Below, piece by piece: positions 25,467-35,275 of a stretch of DNA of 64,000 bases. The notes beneath the pieces were generated by a model, which did not search any database, had not been told where the DNA came from, and saw only the letters and a program-made list of their open reading frames with translations. The translations under genes were made by a program, and so were the position numbers. The first letter of the stretch is position 1. Each line of letters begins with the position of its first letter. Origin of the DNA: an uncultured Psychroserpens sp. (GTDB lineage Bacteria; Bacteroidota; Bacteroidia; Flavobacteriales; Flavobacteriaceae); assembly GCA_947489585.1 (NCBI GenBank), contig CANLEE010000006.1, positions 124,001 through 188,000 on the forward strand, given 5' to 3'.

Positions 25467-26954
25467 TTACATCCAATCTCTATCTTGAGATTCTACCTTA
25501 AATAATAAAAAGTCACAGATAATTTTTGCCTCATTTTCATCAATGTATGGAATTGTAACTTCTTGTGACGCTGTTGAAATATTGAGAGACCTAATTTGTT
25601 TGCGTTTTTGAAATATGTTTTGCTTCATTTCAATAGATTGAATTTTGTGTATTTCAAAAATAACTGTGACTGTATCTATAAACCCACTGCCAATGGTGAT
25701 ATATTCATCATTAATTTTGTAATAGGCTTTTTTGTATTTAAAATGCATATACAAAACACTCATGATTAAAAATAAAATATTAATCAACCAGAAGCTATTT
25801 CCAAAGATAAAAAAAGCAGGAATATTAAATATCCCAGCTATAAAAAGCATTTCTACGATTAATATGCGTTTGTAATATAGTGAAGGTTTGAATGCCTTTA
25901 TTTGATTTGCATAATTGTCTAATAATTTATTAATTAAGTGATAAACCTGATCTTTTTCTAATGCAATTATATTAAAGTTCTTGCGTTGTTTTGCATTGAC
26001 CATAGCTTGTTTAACAGATAATGTATTTAGTCCAAAATATGTTTTGATGCGATTTGTTTTTATAATGATATTTTGAATTCGACTAGGCGTTAAGCTTAGC
26101 AAAACTTTATTAAACAAGCCTTTGCTTATCTCAATCGTCTTTTGATTTTCAATCACTTCTAAGTTGAAATTAGTAATAACCGTTTTAATTACAGAAAAAA
26201 GCAATGAGATTAAAATTCCAATAAGTATAACAACTAAATTCAAAATAATAAAAGTAAATATGCTTTCTTCATCTAGATGTATTGTTTTTTTAATCTGTTC
26301 TTGAAGCTCTAACTCTATGATGTAATCTTTAAATTCATAATATAAACCAAATACAAAGGATGCAATGATTGCGAAACTTTTAAAGTGGTTTTGAGAAAGC
26401 CCTTCTAATAGTAGGCGCTTTGGTGACACTCGAAAGAACACATTTTTGATTTCATGAGATTCAGTTTCTACTATATTAGTAGTATTAAATAGCTCCTTTT
26501 TGATTTGTAATGCCGTAGGTTTATCTAAAGCATTAATTTCTATTTCAGCCTTATCATCTCCAGCAGTTTCAATATTTAAGGAAACAACATTAATTAACTG
26601 CTGAATAAAGTTTTGCTTGATGTTTACGTTTTGAATCTTCGACTTTGGGATAACAGTATTATCTTTATTTATGATACCCGTTGATAAATGAAATTCATCA
26701 TTTGTGAGATGAAATTTGAAATTCCAATACTTTAAAATAGCCAATACCAATAGGGAAATTAGAATTCCAACTATAATTAAAAGTAATATATTCGTTGATA
26801 GAAATGCAAATGATTTCTTTTTTGATAATGATAGACCAAAAGCAATGAATATCACAAAAAACCGCCTAATAAACTTATAAGTGTTTAGCGCAAAAATGAT
26901 TAAAATCCCTTTGGAAGATTGTCGAATTGGCTTAGAAAAATCAAGTATTTCCAT
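25467..26954 (-). CDS. YdbT-like membrane protein with bacterial PH domains
   Basis: A 495-residue protein with three segments, each holding one or two membrane helices followed by a bacterial PH (bPH2/DUF304) domain. Examples are GIINKDNTVIPKSKIQNVNI near 93, ISKGLFNKVLLSLTPSRIQN near 280 and GSGFIDTVTVIFEIHKIQS near 425. The same arrangement occurs in Bacillus YdbT. The start overlaps the end of the next upstream gene by 14 bp, which matches a ydbS-ydbT pair. The two proteins probably form a membrane complex; its substrate is unknown. Confidence 0.85.
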   Translation of the reverse strand: MEILDFSKPIRQSSKGILIIFALNTYKFIRRFFVIFIAFGLSLSKKKSFAFLSTNILLLIIVGILISLLVLAILKYWNFKFHLTNDEFHLSTGIINKDNTVIPKSKIQNVNIKQNFIQQLINVVSLNIETAGDDKAEIEINALDKPTALQIKKELFNTTNIVETESHEIKNVFFRVSPKRLLLEGLSQNHFKSFAIIASFVFGLYYEFKDYIIELELQEQIKKTIHLDEESIFTFIILNLVVILIGILISLLFSVIKTVITNFNLEVIENQKTIEISKGLFNKVLLSLTPSRIQNIIIKTNRIKTYFGLNTLSVKQAMVNAKQRKNFNIIALEKDQVYHLINKLLDNYANQIKAFKPSLYYKRILIVEMLFIAGIFNIPAFFIFGNSFWLINILFLIMSVLYMHFKYKKAYYKINDEYITIGSGFIDTVTVIFEIHKIQSIEMKQNIFQKRKQIRSLNISTASQEVTIPYIDENEAKIICDFLLFKVESQDRDWM

Positions 26955-27459
26955 TGACCTTGCTGCTTAAAAAATCGTTGATTTGCATGGCATCTCTGAG
27001 CGGTAAACCTTTAATTCTAAGGTCACTTCCAGATTCTCCAGCAGTATAAATATTTAGTGTTGCTAGATTTAATTTGCGAGCGATCCAACTGCGAGATGTT
27101 TCAATATGTTGAATCCTTGAAACAGGTACAGTAGTGATAGAATTTACTATAAGGCCTTTGGCATATATTACATCGTGTTCTCTAATGGCATATTTTCGCT
27201 TTTTGAAAGCTAGTAATGCTGTAATAAAATTGAGTACACTAAATAGAAGAACAATTGAAAATAAATACCAGTAGTTATCTTGGATAATTTCCTTTTTGAT
27301 AAAAAACTTAATGATAATCAATATTCCAAAAACTAGAGCAAATTTTAATATCTTGTTAAAAATAATGATTTTGATGTACTGTTTAGAAATAGGCTTTAAA
27401 ATGACATTATCAATATTTGGAAACGTCTCACTATGAATTTGTGTATTGCTAAAGTTCAT
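26941..27459 (-). CDS. YdbS-like membrane protein with one PH domain
   Basis: A 172-residue protein with two membrane helices (residues about 35-80) followed by one bPH2 domain (YAKGLIVNSITTVPVSRIQ, then ARKLNLATLNIYTAGESG). It is the short partner of the downstream YdbT-like gene, which it overlaps by 14 bp. In Bacillus the homologous pair has been linked to bacteriocin resistance and envelope protection, but nothing in this sequence shows that role directly. Confidence 0.83.
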   Translation of the reverse strand: MNFSNTQIHSETFPNIDNVILKPISKQYIKIIIFNKILKFALVFGILIIIKFFIKKEIIQDNYWYLFSIVLLFSVLNFITALLAFKKRKYAIREHDVIYAKGLIVNSITTVPVSRIQHIETSRSWIARKLNLATLNIYTAGESGSDLRIKGLPLRDAMQINDFLSSKVNGNT

Positions 27460-27475
27460 TTATGAAGCTAAGAAG

Positions 27476-27679
27476 TTATCTGTTGTTTTTGTTATGTTTT
27501 TTAAAATTCCTATAAGTCAAAAAACCATACATGAGCACTCCAAAAACAAAATAGAATACTAATCTTAACCAAGAAAAGCCTCTTTCGAAAAAATAATCGA
27601 AAAGTATTACAACTATTGCGAATATAGTTCCGCCAACTAATCCTGCGGTAATGATTCTTTTTTTATCAATCTCAGCCAT
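27476..27679 (-). CDS. Small two-helix membrane protein
   Basis: I start at the ATG at 27679 (MAEIDKKRI), 1 bp after the stop of the Fe-S gene, rather than at the in-frame codon at 27697. The 67 residues hold two membrane helices (AGLVGGTIFAIVVILF and LVFYFVFGVLMYGFL) and a basic tail. No family is recognised. The tight spacing on both sides places it on the transcript that runs from the Fe-S genes to serB. Confidence 0.72.
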   Translation of the reverse strand: MAEIDKKRIITAGLVGGTIFAIVVILFDYFFERGFSWLRLVFYFVFGVLMYGFLTYRNFKKHNKNNR

Positions 27680-27680
27680 T

Positions 27681-28472
27681 TTATAAATCTTCTGCATTAG
27701 CTATTAGCTCTGCAATATCCATCACTTCAATGTCATTTTCTTTTTCTTTATTCTTAATACCATCGGTCATCATGGTATTGCAAAACGGACAACCAGCAGC
27801 AATAATTTGAGGTTTGGTTTCTAAAGCTTGTTCGGTTCTTTCTATATTAACATCTTTACTCCCTTTTTCTGGTTCTTTAAACATTTGGGCACCTCCCGCA
27901 CCACAGCATAGACCACGAGACTTACAGCTTTTCATTTCAACTAACTCGGCATCTAACTTTCGAATTAAATCTCTTGGTGCTTCATAAACATCATTGGCAC
28001 GTCCTAAATAACAAGGGTCATGAAATGTAATACGTTTTCCTTTGTATTGTCCACCTTCAATGGTTAATCGACCATCAGAAAGCAATGATTTTAAAAACTG
28101 AGTATGATGCATCACTTCATAATTACCACCTAATTCTGGGTATTCATTTTTTATGGTATTGAAACAATGTGGACATGCGGTTACAATTTTCTTAACTTCA
28201 TAAGCATTCATCACTTCAATATTAGTCACAGCCTGCATTTGAAATAAAAATTCGTTTCCAGATCGTTTTGCAGGGTCTCCTGTACAGCTTTCTTCGGTTC
28301 CTAATACAGCAAATTCTACATTGGCTTTATTAAGCAGTTTCACAAAGGCTTTCGTGATTTTCTTAGCTCTATCATCAAAACTTCCAGCGCAACCTACCCA
28401 AAATAATACTTCGGGTTGTTTGCCTGCTGCCATAAACTCTGCCATTGTTGGCACTTTGAGTAATTCACTCAT
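27681..28472 (-). CDS. CCG-domain (Fe-S)-binding protein, HdrB/GlpC/LutA-like
   Basis: A 263-residue soluble protein with two cysteine-rich CCG-type domains: ACPHCFNTI near 120, CKSRGLCCGAGG near 187 and GCPFCNTM near 228, plus an HDPCYLGRAND segment. Such domains bind special Fe-S clusters in heterodisulfide reductase subunit B, GlpC and LutA-type proteins. With the membrane 4Fe-4S protein two genes upstream it should form a membrane-bound electron-transfer module. The electron donor and acceptor are unknown. Confidence 0.87.
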   Translation of the reverse strand: MSELLKVPTMAEFMAAGKQPEVLFWVGCAGSFDDRAKKITKAFVKLLNKANVEFAVLGTEESCTGDPAKRSGNEFLFQMQAVTNIEVMNAYEVKKIVTACPHCFNTIKNEYPELGGNYEVMHHTQFLKSLLSDGRLTIEGGQYKGKRITFHDPCYLGRANDVYEAPRDLIRKLDAELVEMKSCKSRGLCCGAGGAQMFKEPEKGSKDVNIERTEQALETKPQIIAAGCPFCNTMMTDGIKNKEKENDIEVMDIAELIANAEDL

Positions 28473-28551
28473 ATCTCTATTATTGTGTTTTCTTAACTAA
28501 ATTATTTTTAAAAGTTTCTTGTTGTCTAGGAGACTTTAATCGTTAGTTAAT

Positions 28552-28890
28552 TTAATTGTCTTTGATTTCTGCAAAATCTGTTTTTGCTATTCTTATATAT
28601 ATGGCAAGTTTTTTCTTGCCTTCTTTCAATCTATTTTTAGGATCTAACCGCTCGAGATATGTTCGTCGTTTGGCCTCTTCTCCTATAACTTCTTTTTGGA
28701 AGTCTGTGCAATAATCACATATGACTTTCAAAAGCTGAATGTCCTTAACTTCATTGTTACGATATTCAATGACTGTATATGATTTTATTTGCAATGAATC
28801 TTTGGTGTATGATTGTGCGCTTAAAAGCCCACTATTCAAACAAAGGATAGTGATTGATATGAGTTGATATTTCCGAAGAAAAACACACAT
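28552..28890 (-). CDS. Small secreted protein between the two Fe-S genes
   Basis: A 112-residue protein with a signal peptide (LNSGLLSAQSY), one CDYC pair (residues about 61-64) and a basic C-terminal half (LKEGKKKLAIYIRI). I use the ATG at 28890. A GTG at 28896 overlapping the upstream stop would also serve and would indicate translational coupling. No family is recognised. Its place inside an otherwise compact redox pair is unusual. Confidence 0.65.
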   Translation of the reverse strand: MCVFLRKYQLISITILCLNSGLLSAQSYTKDSLQIKSYTVIEYRNNEVKDIQLLKVICDYCTDFQKEVIGEEAKRRTYLERLDPKNRLKEGKKKLAIYIRIAKTDFAEIKDN

Positions 28891-28892
28891 TT

Positions 28893-30221
28893 TCACTCAT
28901 TTTTCCAGTTTAGACGATCCATTTGATTATATGGCCATGGTGCTCCATTGTTTTCAATATTAGTCATCATATTATTAAGTTCCATTGGCGCTGCACTTTG
29001 TTCCATAACTAGATATTGACGCATTTGCATAATGATGTTTAGTGGGTCAATACTAACTGGACAGGCTTCAACACAGGCATTACAACTTGTACAAGCCCAA
29101 AGTTCTTCATTTGTAATATAATCACCAAGTAATTGCTTACCGTCATCTTTAAATTCACCTTTATTGGCATCTATATTTTTGCCTACTTCTTCAAGACGAT
29201 CACGTGTATCCATCATGATTTTTCTAGGCGATAATTGTTTTCCGGTTTGGTTGGCTGGACATTCACTAGTACAGCGCCCACATTCAGTACAAGTATAGGC
29301 ATTAAGCAAATTATGCCAGCTTAAATCTTGAACATCACTTGCGCCAAATTTTGCAGGAACTGCTACTTCGGCTCCTTCTGGTGGTGCAGCAAATGGATCG
29401 ACATTTGGATCCATCATCATCTTCACTTCTTTTGTTACTGCTTCATTATTTTCGAACTGTCCTTTAGGTGTTAGTTTTCCGTAGTAAGTATTTGGGAATG
29501 CTAAAAGGATATGTAAGTGTTTTGAGAAATATAAATAATTTAAGAATGTGAGAATTCCTAGAATATGCATCCACCATGCCGCTCTTTCTATTATAATGAG
29601 TGTGCTATTTGAAAGTCCGTCAAATATGGGCAATAACCATTGACTAATAGGAAATGAACCTGCTGTAGAATAGCCTTCTGCTCCATTAAGTTGCAACTGT
29701 AGATCAGCACCATTCATAGTTAAAAACAAGCACATTAAAACAACTTCAAAATAGAGAATGATGTTACCATCACTTTTAGGCCAACCTTTCATTTCTGAAC
29801 TTAAAAAACGCTTTAGCTTAATAATGTTACGTCGCAACCAAAAGATAATTACAGCGACTAAAACTCCAAAAGCTAACAGTTCAAAAGTGCCTATTAAAAT
29901 GTCATAAATCTCTCCAGCGGACGAAAATATACGATGCTCACCTGTAAGTCCGTCAATAATAATTTCAAGAACTTCAATATTAATAACTACAAAACCAACA
30001 TAAACGATGATATGTAATATTCCAGCAATAGGTCGCTTTACCATTTTGCTTTGGCCTAAAGCGATCATAGTCATGTTTTTCCAGCGTTGCGATTTATTAT
30101 CGCTGATTTCAACATCACGACCAAGTTTAATGTTGCGAATTAACTTCCTAACATTTCTTGCAAAATATCCAATGCCAATGATTAAAGCTATGGCAAATAA
30201 TAGTCGTGGTAAGTATTCCAT
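28893..30221 (-). CDS. Membrane (Fe-S)-binding protein with two 4Fe-4S motifs
   Basis: A 442-residue protein. Residues 1-250 carry about five membrane helices, with histidines in HIIVYVGF and MHILGIL that could hold heme, as in NarI-type cytochrome b subunits. The C-terminal part has two 4Fe-4S motifs, CTECGRCTSECP and CTSCNACVEACP, as in HdrC. This fusion of a NarI-like membrane part and an HdrC-like part is the partner of the CCG-domain protein at 27681-28472. Together they probably exchange electrons with quinone. The physiological reaction is not known. Confidence 0.87.
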   Translation of the reverse strand: MEYLPRLLFAIALIIGIGYFARNVRKLIRNIKLGRDVEISDNKSQRWKNMTMIALGQSKMVKRPIAGILHIIVYVGFVVINIEVLEIIIDGLTGEHRIFSSAGEIYDILIGTFELLAFGVLVAVIIFWLRRNIIKLKRFLSSEMKGWPKSDGNIILYFEVVLMCLFLTMNGADLQLQLNGAEGYSTAGSFPISQWLLPIFDGLSNSTLIIIERAAWWMHILGILTFLNYLYFSKHLHILLAFPNTYYGKLTPKGQFENNEAVTKEVKMMMDPNVDPFAAPPEGAEVAVPAKFGASDVQDLSWHNLLNAYTCTECGRCTSECPANQTGKQLSPRKIMMDTRDRLEEVGKNIDANKGEFKDDGKQLLGDYITNEELWACTSCNACVEACPVSIDPLNIIMQMRQYLVMEQSAAPMELNNMMTNIENNGAPWPYNQMDRLNWKNE

Positions 30222-30229
30222 ATTAAAGT

Positions 30230-31174
30230 TTAATTATTTTGATCTTCTTCTTTAGGTGGTGTATATGGTATCTCCTTTTTCGACAGAATACGTCTGTATC
30301 GTGCAGGATGTAATTTAATATCTCTAACTAATTCTTCCATTTCTTTTGAGGCTGCTTCCAAATTATTGTATAAACCTTCGTCCTTTAAAAGCTTACCAAT
30401 AGTGCCATCACCATTACTAATACTAGCCATAAGATTATTAACAGAAGCCAATGTTTTATCAAGATTGGCAACTGTTTTAGAGAACTCTACATTTTTTAAA
30501 TCACTTGTTATAACTGACAAATCTTTAGAAATAGAATCAAAATTAGTAAGAACTGCAGCTAGCTTATCATCATTTTTATTGACTAAAGTATTAATAGAGT
30601 ATGCTACAGATTTGAAAGCCTTCATTGTTGAGTTGAGTTCTTTGATAGCATGTTTTAATCCATCATCAGATTCGTCAACAACAAGACTATTTAAGCTAAC
30701 TAAAAGTGTATCTGCAGATTTTAAGGTGATATCTAAATTATCACTTACGCCTTCAAAATTTTCAGTAAGATTATTAATTAACCCGTCTTTGATTTCAGAC
30801 TGCAAAAAATCGCCAGGTTTTGCTTGTTCACCTTCTTGACTTATGATAATTGCCAATGCGTTTCCTCCCATGAGGCCAGTTTGATATAATCGCACTTTAC
30901 TTTGTTTAGAAAAAGTTAATTGATCATTAACTGTAAATGCAACCTTTGTTTTTCCGGTTTCAAAATCATAACTAATATCCTTAACCTTTCCAACGGCATT
31001 TCCTTTAACAGTAACAGGTGACGACGAACCTAGGGCATTGTAGTCAAATTCAGTGTAATACGTGTTAGGTGATTCAAATAGATTTTCACCTTTAAGATAA
31101 TTGAATAAAAAAATCAATAATATAATACCCGAAAGAACGAGTATTGCTGTTTTTACTTCTCTTGAAACTTTCAA
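30230..31174 (-). CDS. MlaD family (MCE domain) lipid-transport protein
   Basis: A 314-residue protein with an N-terminal membrane anchor (AILVLSGIILLIFLFNYL) and an MCE domain at about 38-115 (VTVKGNAVGKVKDI, LYQTGLMGGNALAI). A long helical region follows. MCE proteins form hexameric rings or tubes that carry phospholipids across the periplasm. The start is a TTG at 31174: an in-frame TAA lies two codons upstream and no ATG is nearby, so TTG is forced. It lies between the amidase and the Fe-S genes. The MlaE and MlaF partners are not in the window. Confidence 0.87.
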   Translation of the reverse strand: MKVSREVKTAILVLSGIILLIFLFNYLKGENLFESPNTYYTEFDYNALGSSSPVTVKGNAVGKVKDISYDFETGKTKVAFTVNDQLTFSKQSKVRLYQTGLMGGNALAIIISQEGEQAKPGDFLQSEIKDGLINNLTENFEGVSDNLDITLKSADTLLVSLNSLVVDESDDGLKHAIKELNSTMKAFKSVAYSINTLVNKNDDKLAAVLTNFDSISKDLSVITSDLKNVEFSKTVANLDKTLASVNNLMASISNGDGTIGKLLKDEGLYNNLEAASKEMEELVRDIKLHPARYRRILSKKEIPYTPPKEEDQNN

Positions 31175-31222
31175 ATTTTACAATTTTGGGTTAAAACAAA
31201 ATTAGCAATAAAAATATAAAGA

Positions 31223-32371
31223 TTACTCTTTATTAGATGCAGATTTCAATGCATCGGTAACTGTAGATTTCAATGCATCAGAAACATCTATTTTATTTCC
31301 ATCTCTATAAGCTACAACAAAACAATCTTTATAACCTTTAGACTTCGCTTCAATTTGGAATTGCTTTATCTTGCTATAATCTGAAGTATAGCCATAAAAG
31401 TATTTGTAGAAGTTACCCACTTTCTCTCTAGAAATATCTGATAAACCTTTGAAATTATATGATTTGGGCTCTAGTTGTTTTGAACTGGCTGCAATTTGAA
31501 CTTTGAATACAACATTATCTATGATTTGCGGTTCTACATCTAAAGTGTCAGTTGTTTCAGTATTGATACCTTCACCTATATGATCACCAACATTTAAATC
31601 CAATTGCTTTTTATAATCTAAAATGGCATCTGTAATCGACTTAGACATTTTGGATTGTCCGTTTTTAGAATTCAAATAGGCCCCTTCCTTTTTGTAAGTT
31701 AGAAATCCTGTTTCTACTAAAACACTTGGCATATATGTATTGTGTAATACCCAAAAACCTGCTTGCTTCACACCTCTACTCTTACGCTTTTGCTGTGCTT
31801 TAAAATTATCTTCTATATATCGGGCTAACCGTATACTTTGATCAAGGTAATCTTCTTGTATGAGACTGAGTGTTATAAATGATTCTGGAGAGTTTGGATC
31901 AAAGCCTTCATAGTGTTTTTCATAATCAGCTTCTAAGAAGATCACTTCATTCTCTTTTTTTGCAATTTCGAAGTTACGTTGATTCGCATGCAATCCTAAA
32001 ACAAAGGTTTCAGTTCCGTTAGCTGATGAATTATGCGCATTACAATGTACAGAGACAAACAAATCGGCATCAGCATCATTTGCAATTTTGGCGCGACCTC
32101 TTAAGGTCACAAAAACATCTTCTGTTCTTGTGTAGATGACCTTAATGTCTTTATTCTTTGCTAAGGCCTTTCCAATTTGCTTTACAATATTTAATGCAAT
32201 ATTACTTTCTTTGTAACCATTTCCGATGTTACCCGAATCACCTCCTCCATGACCAGCATCAAGGACTACAACAAATTTGTCGCTATCATTTTGATAGGCA
32301 TAAGCAGATGTTAAAAAACTGGTAATTAACAAAGCTGTTAATACGAATATATAATGTAGTGTCGTTTTCAT
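31223..32371 (-). CDS. N-acetylmuramoyl-L-alanine amidase with C-terminal SPOR-like domain
   Basis: A 382-residue secreted enzyme (signal ends SAYAYQ). The Amidase_3 domain spans about 32-245, with the zinc ligands in DAGHGG, YKESNIAL and SVHCNA and the catalytic Glu in VLVETGFL. A linker leads to a C-terminal SPOR-like segment (VFKVQIAASSKQLE, then KGYKDCFVVAY). It cleaves the amide between muramic acid and the stem peptide, usually at division sites. It is the first gene of the long minus-strand run and divergent from lptD. Confidence 0.9.
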   Translation of the reverse strand: MKTTLHYIFVLTALLITSFLTSAYAYQNDSDKFVVVLDAGHGGGDSGNIGNGYKESNIALNIVKQIGKALAKNKDIKVIYTRTEDVFVTLRGRAKIANDADADLFVSVHCNAHNSSANGTETFVLGLHANQRNFEIAKKENEVIFLEADYEKHYEGFDPNSPESFITLSLIQEDYLDQSIRLARYIEDNFKAQQKRKSRGVKQAGFWVLHNTYMPSVLVETGFLTYKKEGAYLNSKNGQSKMSKSITDAILDYKKQLDLNVGDHIGEGINTETTDTLDVEPQIIDNVVFKVQIAASSKQLEPKSYNFKGLSDISREKVGNFYKYFYGYTSDYSKIKQFQIEAKSKGYKDCFVVAYRDGNKIDVSDALKSTVTDALKSASNKE

Positions 32372-32494
32372 ACGTGTTTAACGTTTAACCAACTCGGTTT
32401 ATTTCAAGTCTTATAAAAGCTAGGTTATACAGGCTTTATAAACTTTTGATAAATTAATTGAATTATAAATTAATCATAAAAAATATATGTAATT

Positions 32495-35266
32495 TTGGGA
32501 ATTCAAAAACCGAGCCATACTTTAGCAAAAATACATTTAAAAGCATTGCGTACAAAAAGCTTACACATACTTTTTACCCTAAGTTTTACCATGTTTATTA
32601 ACATGTTTTGCTTCGCTCAAGAGTTGCCAAAATCTAAGGAAGCTATAAAACCCAAACCTATAAATGATTCTATTACAGTTAGTGTCAATGAATTGCTTGC
32701 GCCTCCACTGAACCTTAAAGAAGGTGATAGCATCAAAAACGATTCTATTCCTAAGAAAAAAAAGGAAACCTTAGAAGGCATTGTTAACTACAAAGCCAAA
32801 GACTACGTTAGGCTCAATCAAAAAGAAAATCAAACTACTTTATATAACGAAGCCGAAGTCACCTATACCGACATGAACATTAAAGCTGGTATCATTGTTA
32901 TTGACCATAGTAAGAACCTTGTTTATGCTGGACGATTAAAAGATTCATCTGGCGTTTACACACAAAAACCGGTATTCACTCAAGGTGAAAGTGTGATTGA
33001 GCCCGACTCAATTATTTTTAATACACTAACTAAAAAAGCCTTTGTTTTTAATACAAAGACCGAAGAAAGTGGGTTTAATGTTTTAGCGCCTTTAACCAAA
33101 ATGGAAAACGACTCTACTTTATTTATGAAAGATGCTCGTTTTACAACCTCAGAAAATTTAGACGATCCCGAATATGCTTTTGTAACCTCAAAGATTAAGG
33201 TCGTTCCTGATAAGAAAATTGTAGCTGGTGCCACAAATATGGAAATATATGGCGTGCCTACACCTATTTGGTTGCCTTTTGCGTATTTTCCTATGACTAG
33301 TAAACATACTTCTGGTATTATTATGCCAACACCTGGTCAAGATTTAGGAAGTACAGACAGAGGGTATAACCTTCAAAATGGTGGTTATTATTTTGCAATT
33401 AGTGATTATTTAGACTTAGCTGTTCTTGGGGATTATTATACCAATGGTAGTTATGGTTTACGGTTAGAATCTAATTATGGCTTGCGCTATAAGTTTAGAG
33501 GTAATTTAAGCTTTAGATATGAGAATTTAATTAATGGTGAAAATGGCTTCCCTGATTTTTCAAAGTCTACCATTTATAATATTAGGTGGTCACACAGTCA
33601 GGATGCAAAATCAAATCCGAATTCTCGATTTTCAGCATCTGTAAACCTTGGAAGTAGTCGCTATTTTCAACAATCTATTAATCAGTTAAACTTGCCAAGT
33701 ACACAAAATAACACTTTAGCATCATCCATATCGTATTCTAAAACCTTTCAAGGTGAGCCACAAGTTAATATGAATGTGACTGCAACGCATTCGCAAAACA
33801 CCAATACAGAACAAATTAATATGACCTTGCCTACGTTTCAAGGTAGTGTTGGGCGTATGTTTCCTTTTGCACCAAAAGTTGGTTCCAAAAAAGGAATTAT
33901 TCAAAATATAAACCTTCAGTATAATGTAAGAGCAGAAAATAGGATTCAAACCACAGATTCCTTGTTTTTTAAATCTGAAATGTTTGATGATGCACAAATA
34001 GGCGCTTTGCATTCTATTCCTGTATCTACAAATTTTAAGGTCTTTAATTATTTTAGTATGAGTGCTAGTGCCAATTTTGAAGAAAATTGGACACTCAATA
34101 CAATTAATAGATTTCAAGATGAAGACGGTGACATCATTACTGAAGATTTAAACCAGTTTGACCGCTTCTTTACCTATAACTTTAGTGCAAGTATTGGTAC
34201 GACAATTTATGGAATGTTCAATTTTGAGAAAGAAGGAAAAGATCCAAAAATTCAAAAGATAAGACATGTGATGCGACCATCAATTAGCTATAATATTAAT
34301 CCCGCTTTTGATGAGTATTATGATACATATGAAATTATTGATGCAGACGGAACAACAGTTGGAGATTACACAAGATTTGAAGGGTCGTTATTTGGAACAC
34401 CTAACAGAACATTCTCAAGCTCAATGGGAATTTCATTGGGAAACAATTTTGAAGCTAAAGTTAGGGATAAAGACAGTTCAGCTACAGAACCTAAAAAGAT
34501 TAAGCTCTTAAATAACCTTAATTTTTCAACGTCTTATAATTTTGCAGGAGATTCATTACAATGGAGTCCTTTAAGAGTCTCTGGTGGTACAACGTTGCTG
34601 AAGGATAAGATGAATGTCAATTTTGGGATGGTGCTAGATCCTTACGCACTAGATAATAATAACAGAAAGATTGATCGCTTTAATATCGATAATGGCGGAA
34701 GCTTATTTCGGTTGACCTCTGCATCTCTTAATGTAAGTTATTCAATATCCAGTAAAACCTTTGAAGGTAATGGTGATATTGATGAAAATGATCGTGCTAC
34801 ACAAGAATCCTTGCGAAATGGAGGTCGTGCTGATGATCTTTTTGGGAAGCCTCAGGACTTTGCAGATCAACGATTATCTGATAATGATCGTGGTGATGAC
34901 AAAGATGAGGAAGAATCAGAACTTTATAATTATATACCACCTTGGAGTTTGCGATTAGCATATGCGGTGAATTATTCGAATTCGGCAAGGCAAAGTGAAA
35001 TCTCTAATAACTCACTCATGTTTTCTGGTGATATCGAATTATCACCTCGGTGGTCTGTTGGTGCCTCTTCGGGTTATGATTTTGTCAATAAAGGCTTTAC
35101 ACAAACTCAACTGCGTTTTGAACGTGATTTATTAAGTTGGCGTTTGAATTTTAGTTGGGTGCCTTTTGGAACCTATAAATCATGGAATTTTTTCATCGGA
35201 ATAAAATCCAACTTACTTAAGGATCTTAAATACGATAAACGTAGACAACGTGACGAACAATTATAA
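32495..35266 (+). CDS. lptD: LPS-assembly protein LptD-like outer membrane protein
   Basis: A 923-residue protein: signal segment (FINMFCFAQE), a periplasmic OstA/LptA-like part at about 85-250 (YNEAEVTYTDMNIKAGIIVI, GVPTPIWLPFAYFP) and a large C-terminal beta-barrel. LptD inserts LPS into the outer leaflet. The start is a TTG at 32495, because an in-frame stop lies at 32477 and the first ATG (32591) would remove most of the signal peptide. The bases around it (TAATTTTG at 32490-32497) also match a -7 box, which is probably chance. Barrel segments contain Asp/Glu-rich insertions near residues 760-800. Confidence 0.88.
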   Translation: MGIQKPSHTLAKIHLKALRTKSLHILFTLSFTMFINMFCFAQELPKSKEAIKPKPINDSITVSVNELLAPPLNLKEGDSIKNDSIPKKKKETLEGIVNYKAKDYVRLNQKENQTTLYNEAEVTYTDMNIKAGIIVIDHSKNLVYAGRLKDSSGVYTQKPVFTQGESVIEPDSIIFNTLTKKAFVFNTKTEESGFNVLAPLTKMENDSTLFMKDARFTTSENLDDPEYAFVTSKIKVVPDKKIVAGATNMEIYGVPTPIWLPFAYFPMTSKHTSGIIMPTPGQDLGSTDRGYNLQNGGYYFAISDYLDLAVLGDYYTNGSYGLRLESNYGLRYKFRGNLSFRYENLINGENGFPDFSKSTIYNIRWSHSQDAKSNPNSRFSASVNLGSSRYFQQSINQLNLPSTQNNTLASSISYSKTFQGEPQVNMNVTATHSQNTNTEQINMTLPTFQGSVGRMFPFAPKVGSKKGIIQNINLQYNVRAENRIQTTDSLFFKSEMFDDAQIGALHSIPVSTNFKVFNYFSMSASANFEENWTLNTINRFQDEDGDIITEDLNQFDRFFTYNFSASIGTTIYGMFNFEKEGKDPKIQKIRHVMRPSISYNINPAFDEYYDTYEIIDADGTTVGDYTRFEGSLFGTPNRTFSSSMGISLGNNFEAKVRDKDSSATEPKKIKLLNNLNFSTSYNFAGDSLQWSPLRVSGGTTLLKDKMNVNFGMVLDPYALDNNNRKIDRFNIDNGGSLFRLTSASLNVSYSISSKTFEGNGDIDENDRATQESLRNGGRADDLFGKPQDFADQRLSDNDRGDDKDEEESELYNYIPPWSLRLAYAVNYSNSARQSEISNNSLMFSGDIELSPRWSVGASSGYDFVNKGFTQTQLRFERDLLSWRLNFSWVPFGTYKSWNFFIGIKSNLLKDLKYDKRRQRDEQL

Positions 35267-35275
35267 ATAAACATC

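Noticed and set aside
32490..32497. TAATTTTG as a -7 promoter box of lptD
   Set aside because: It overlaps the only usable start codon (TTG at 32495) and has no -33 box at the right distance, so it is probably chance.
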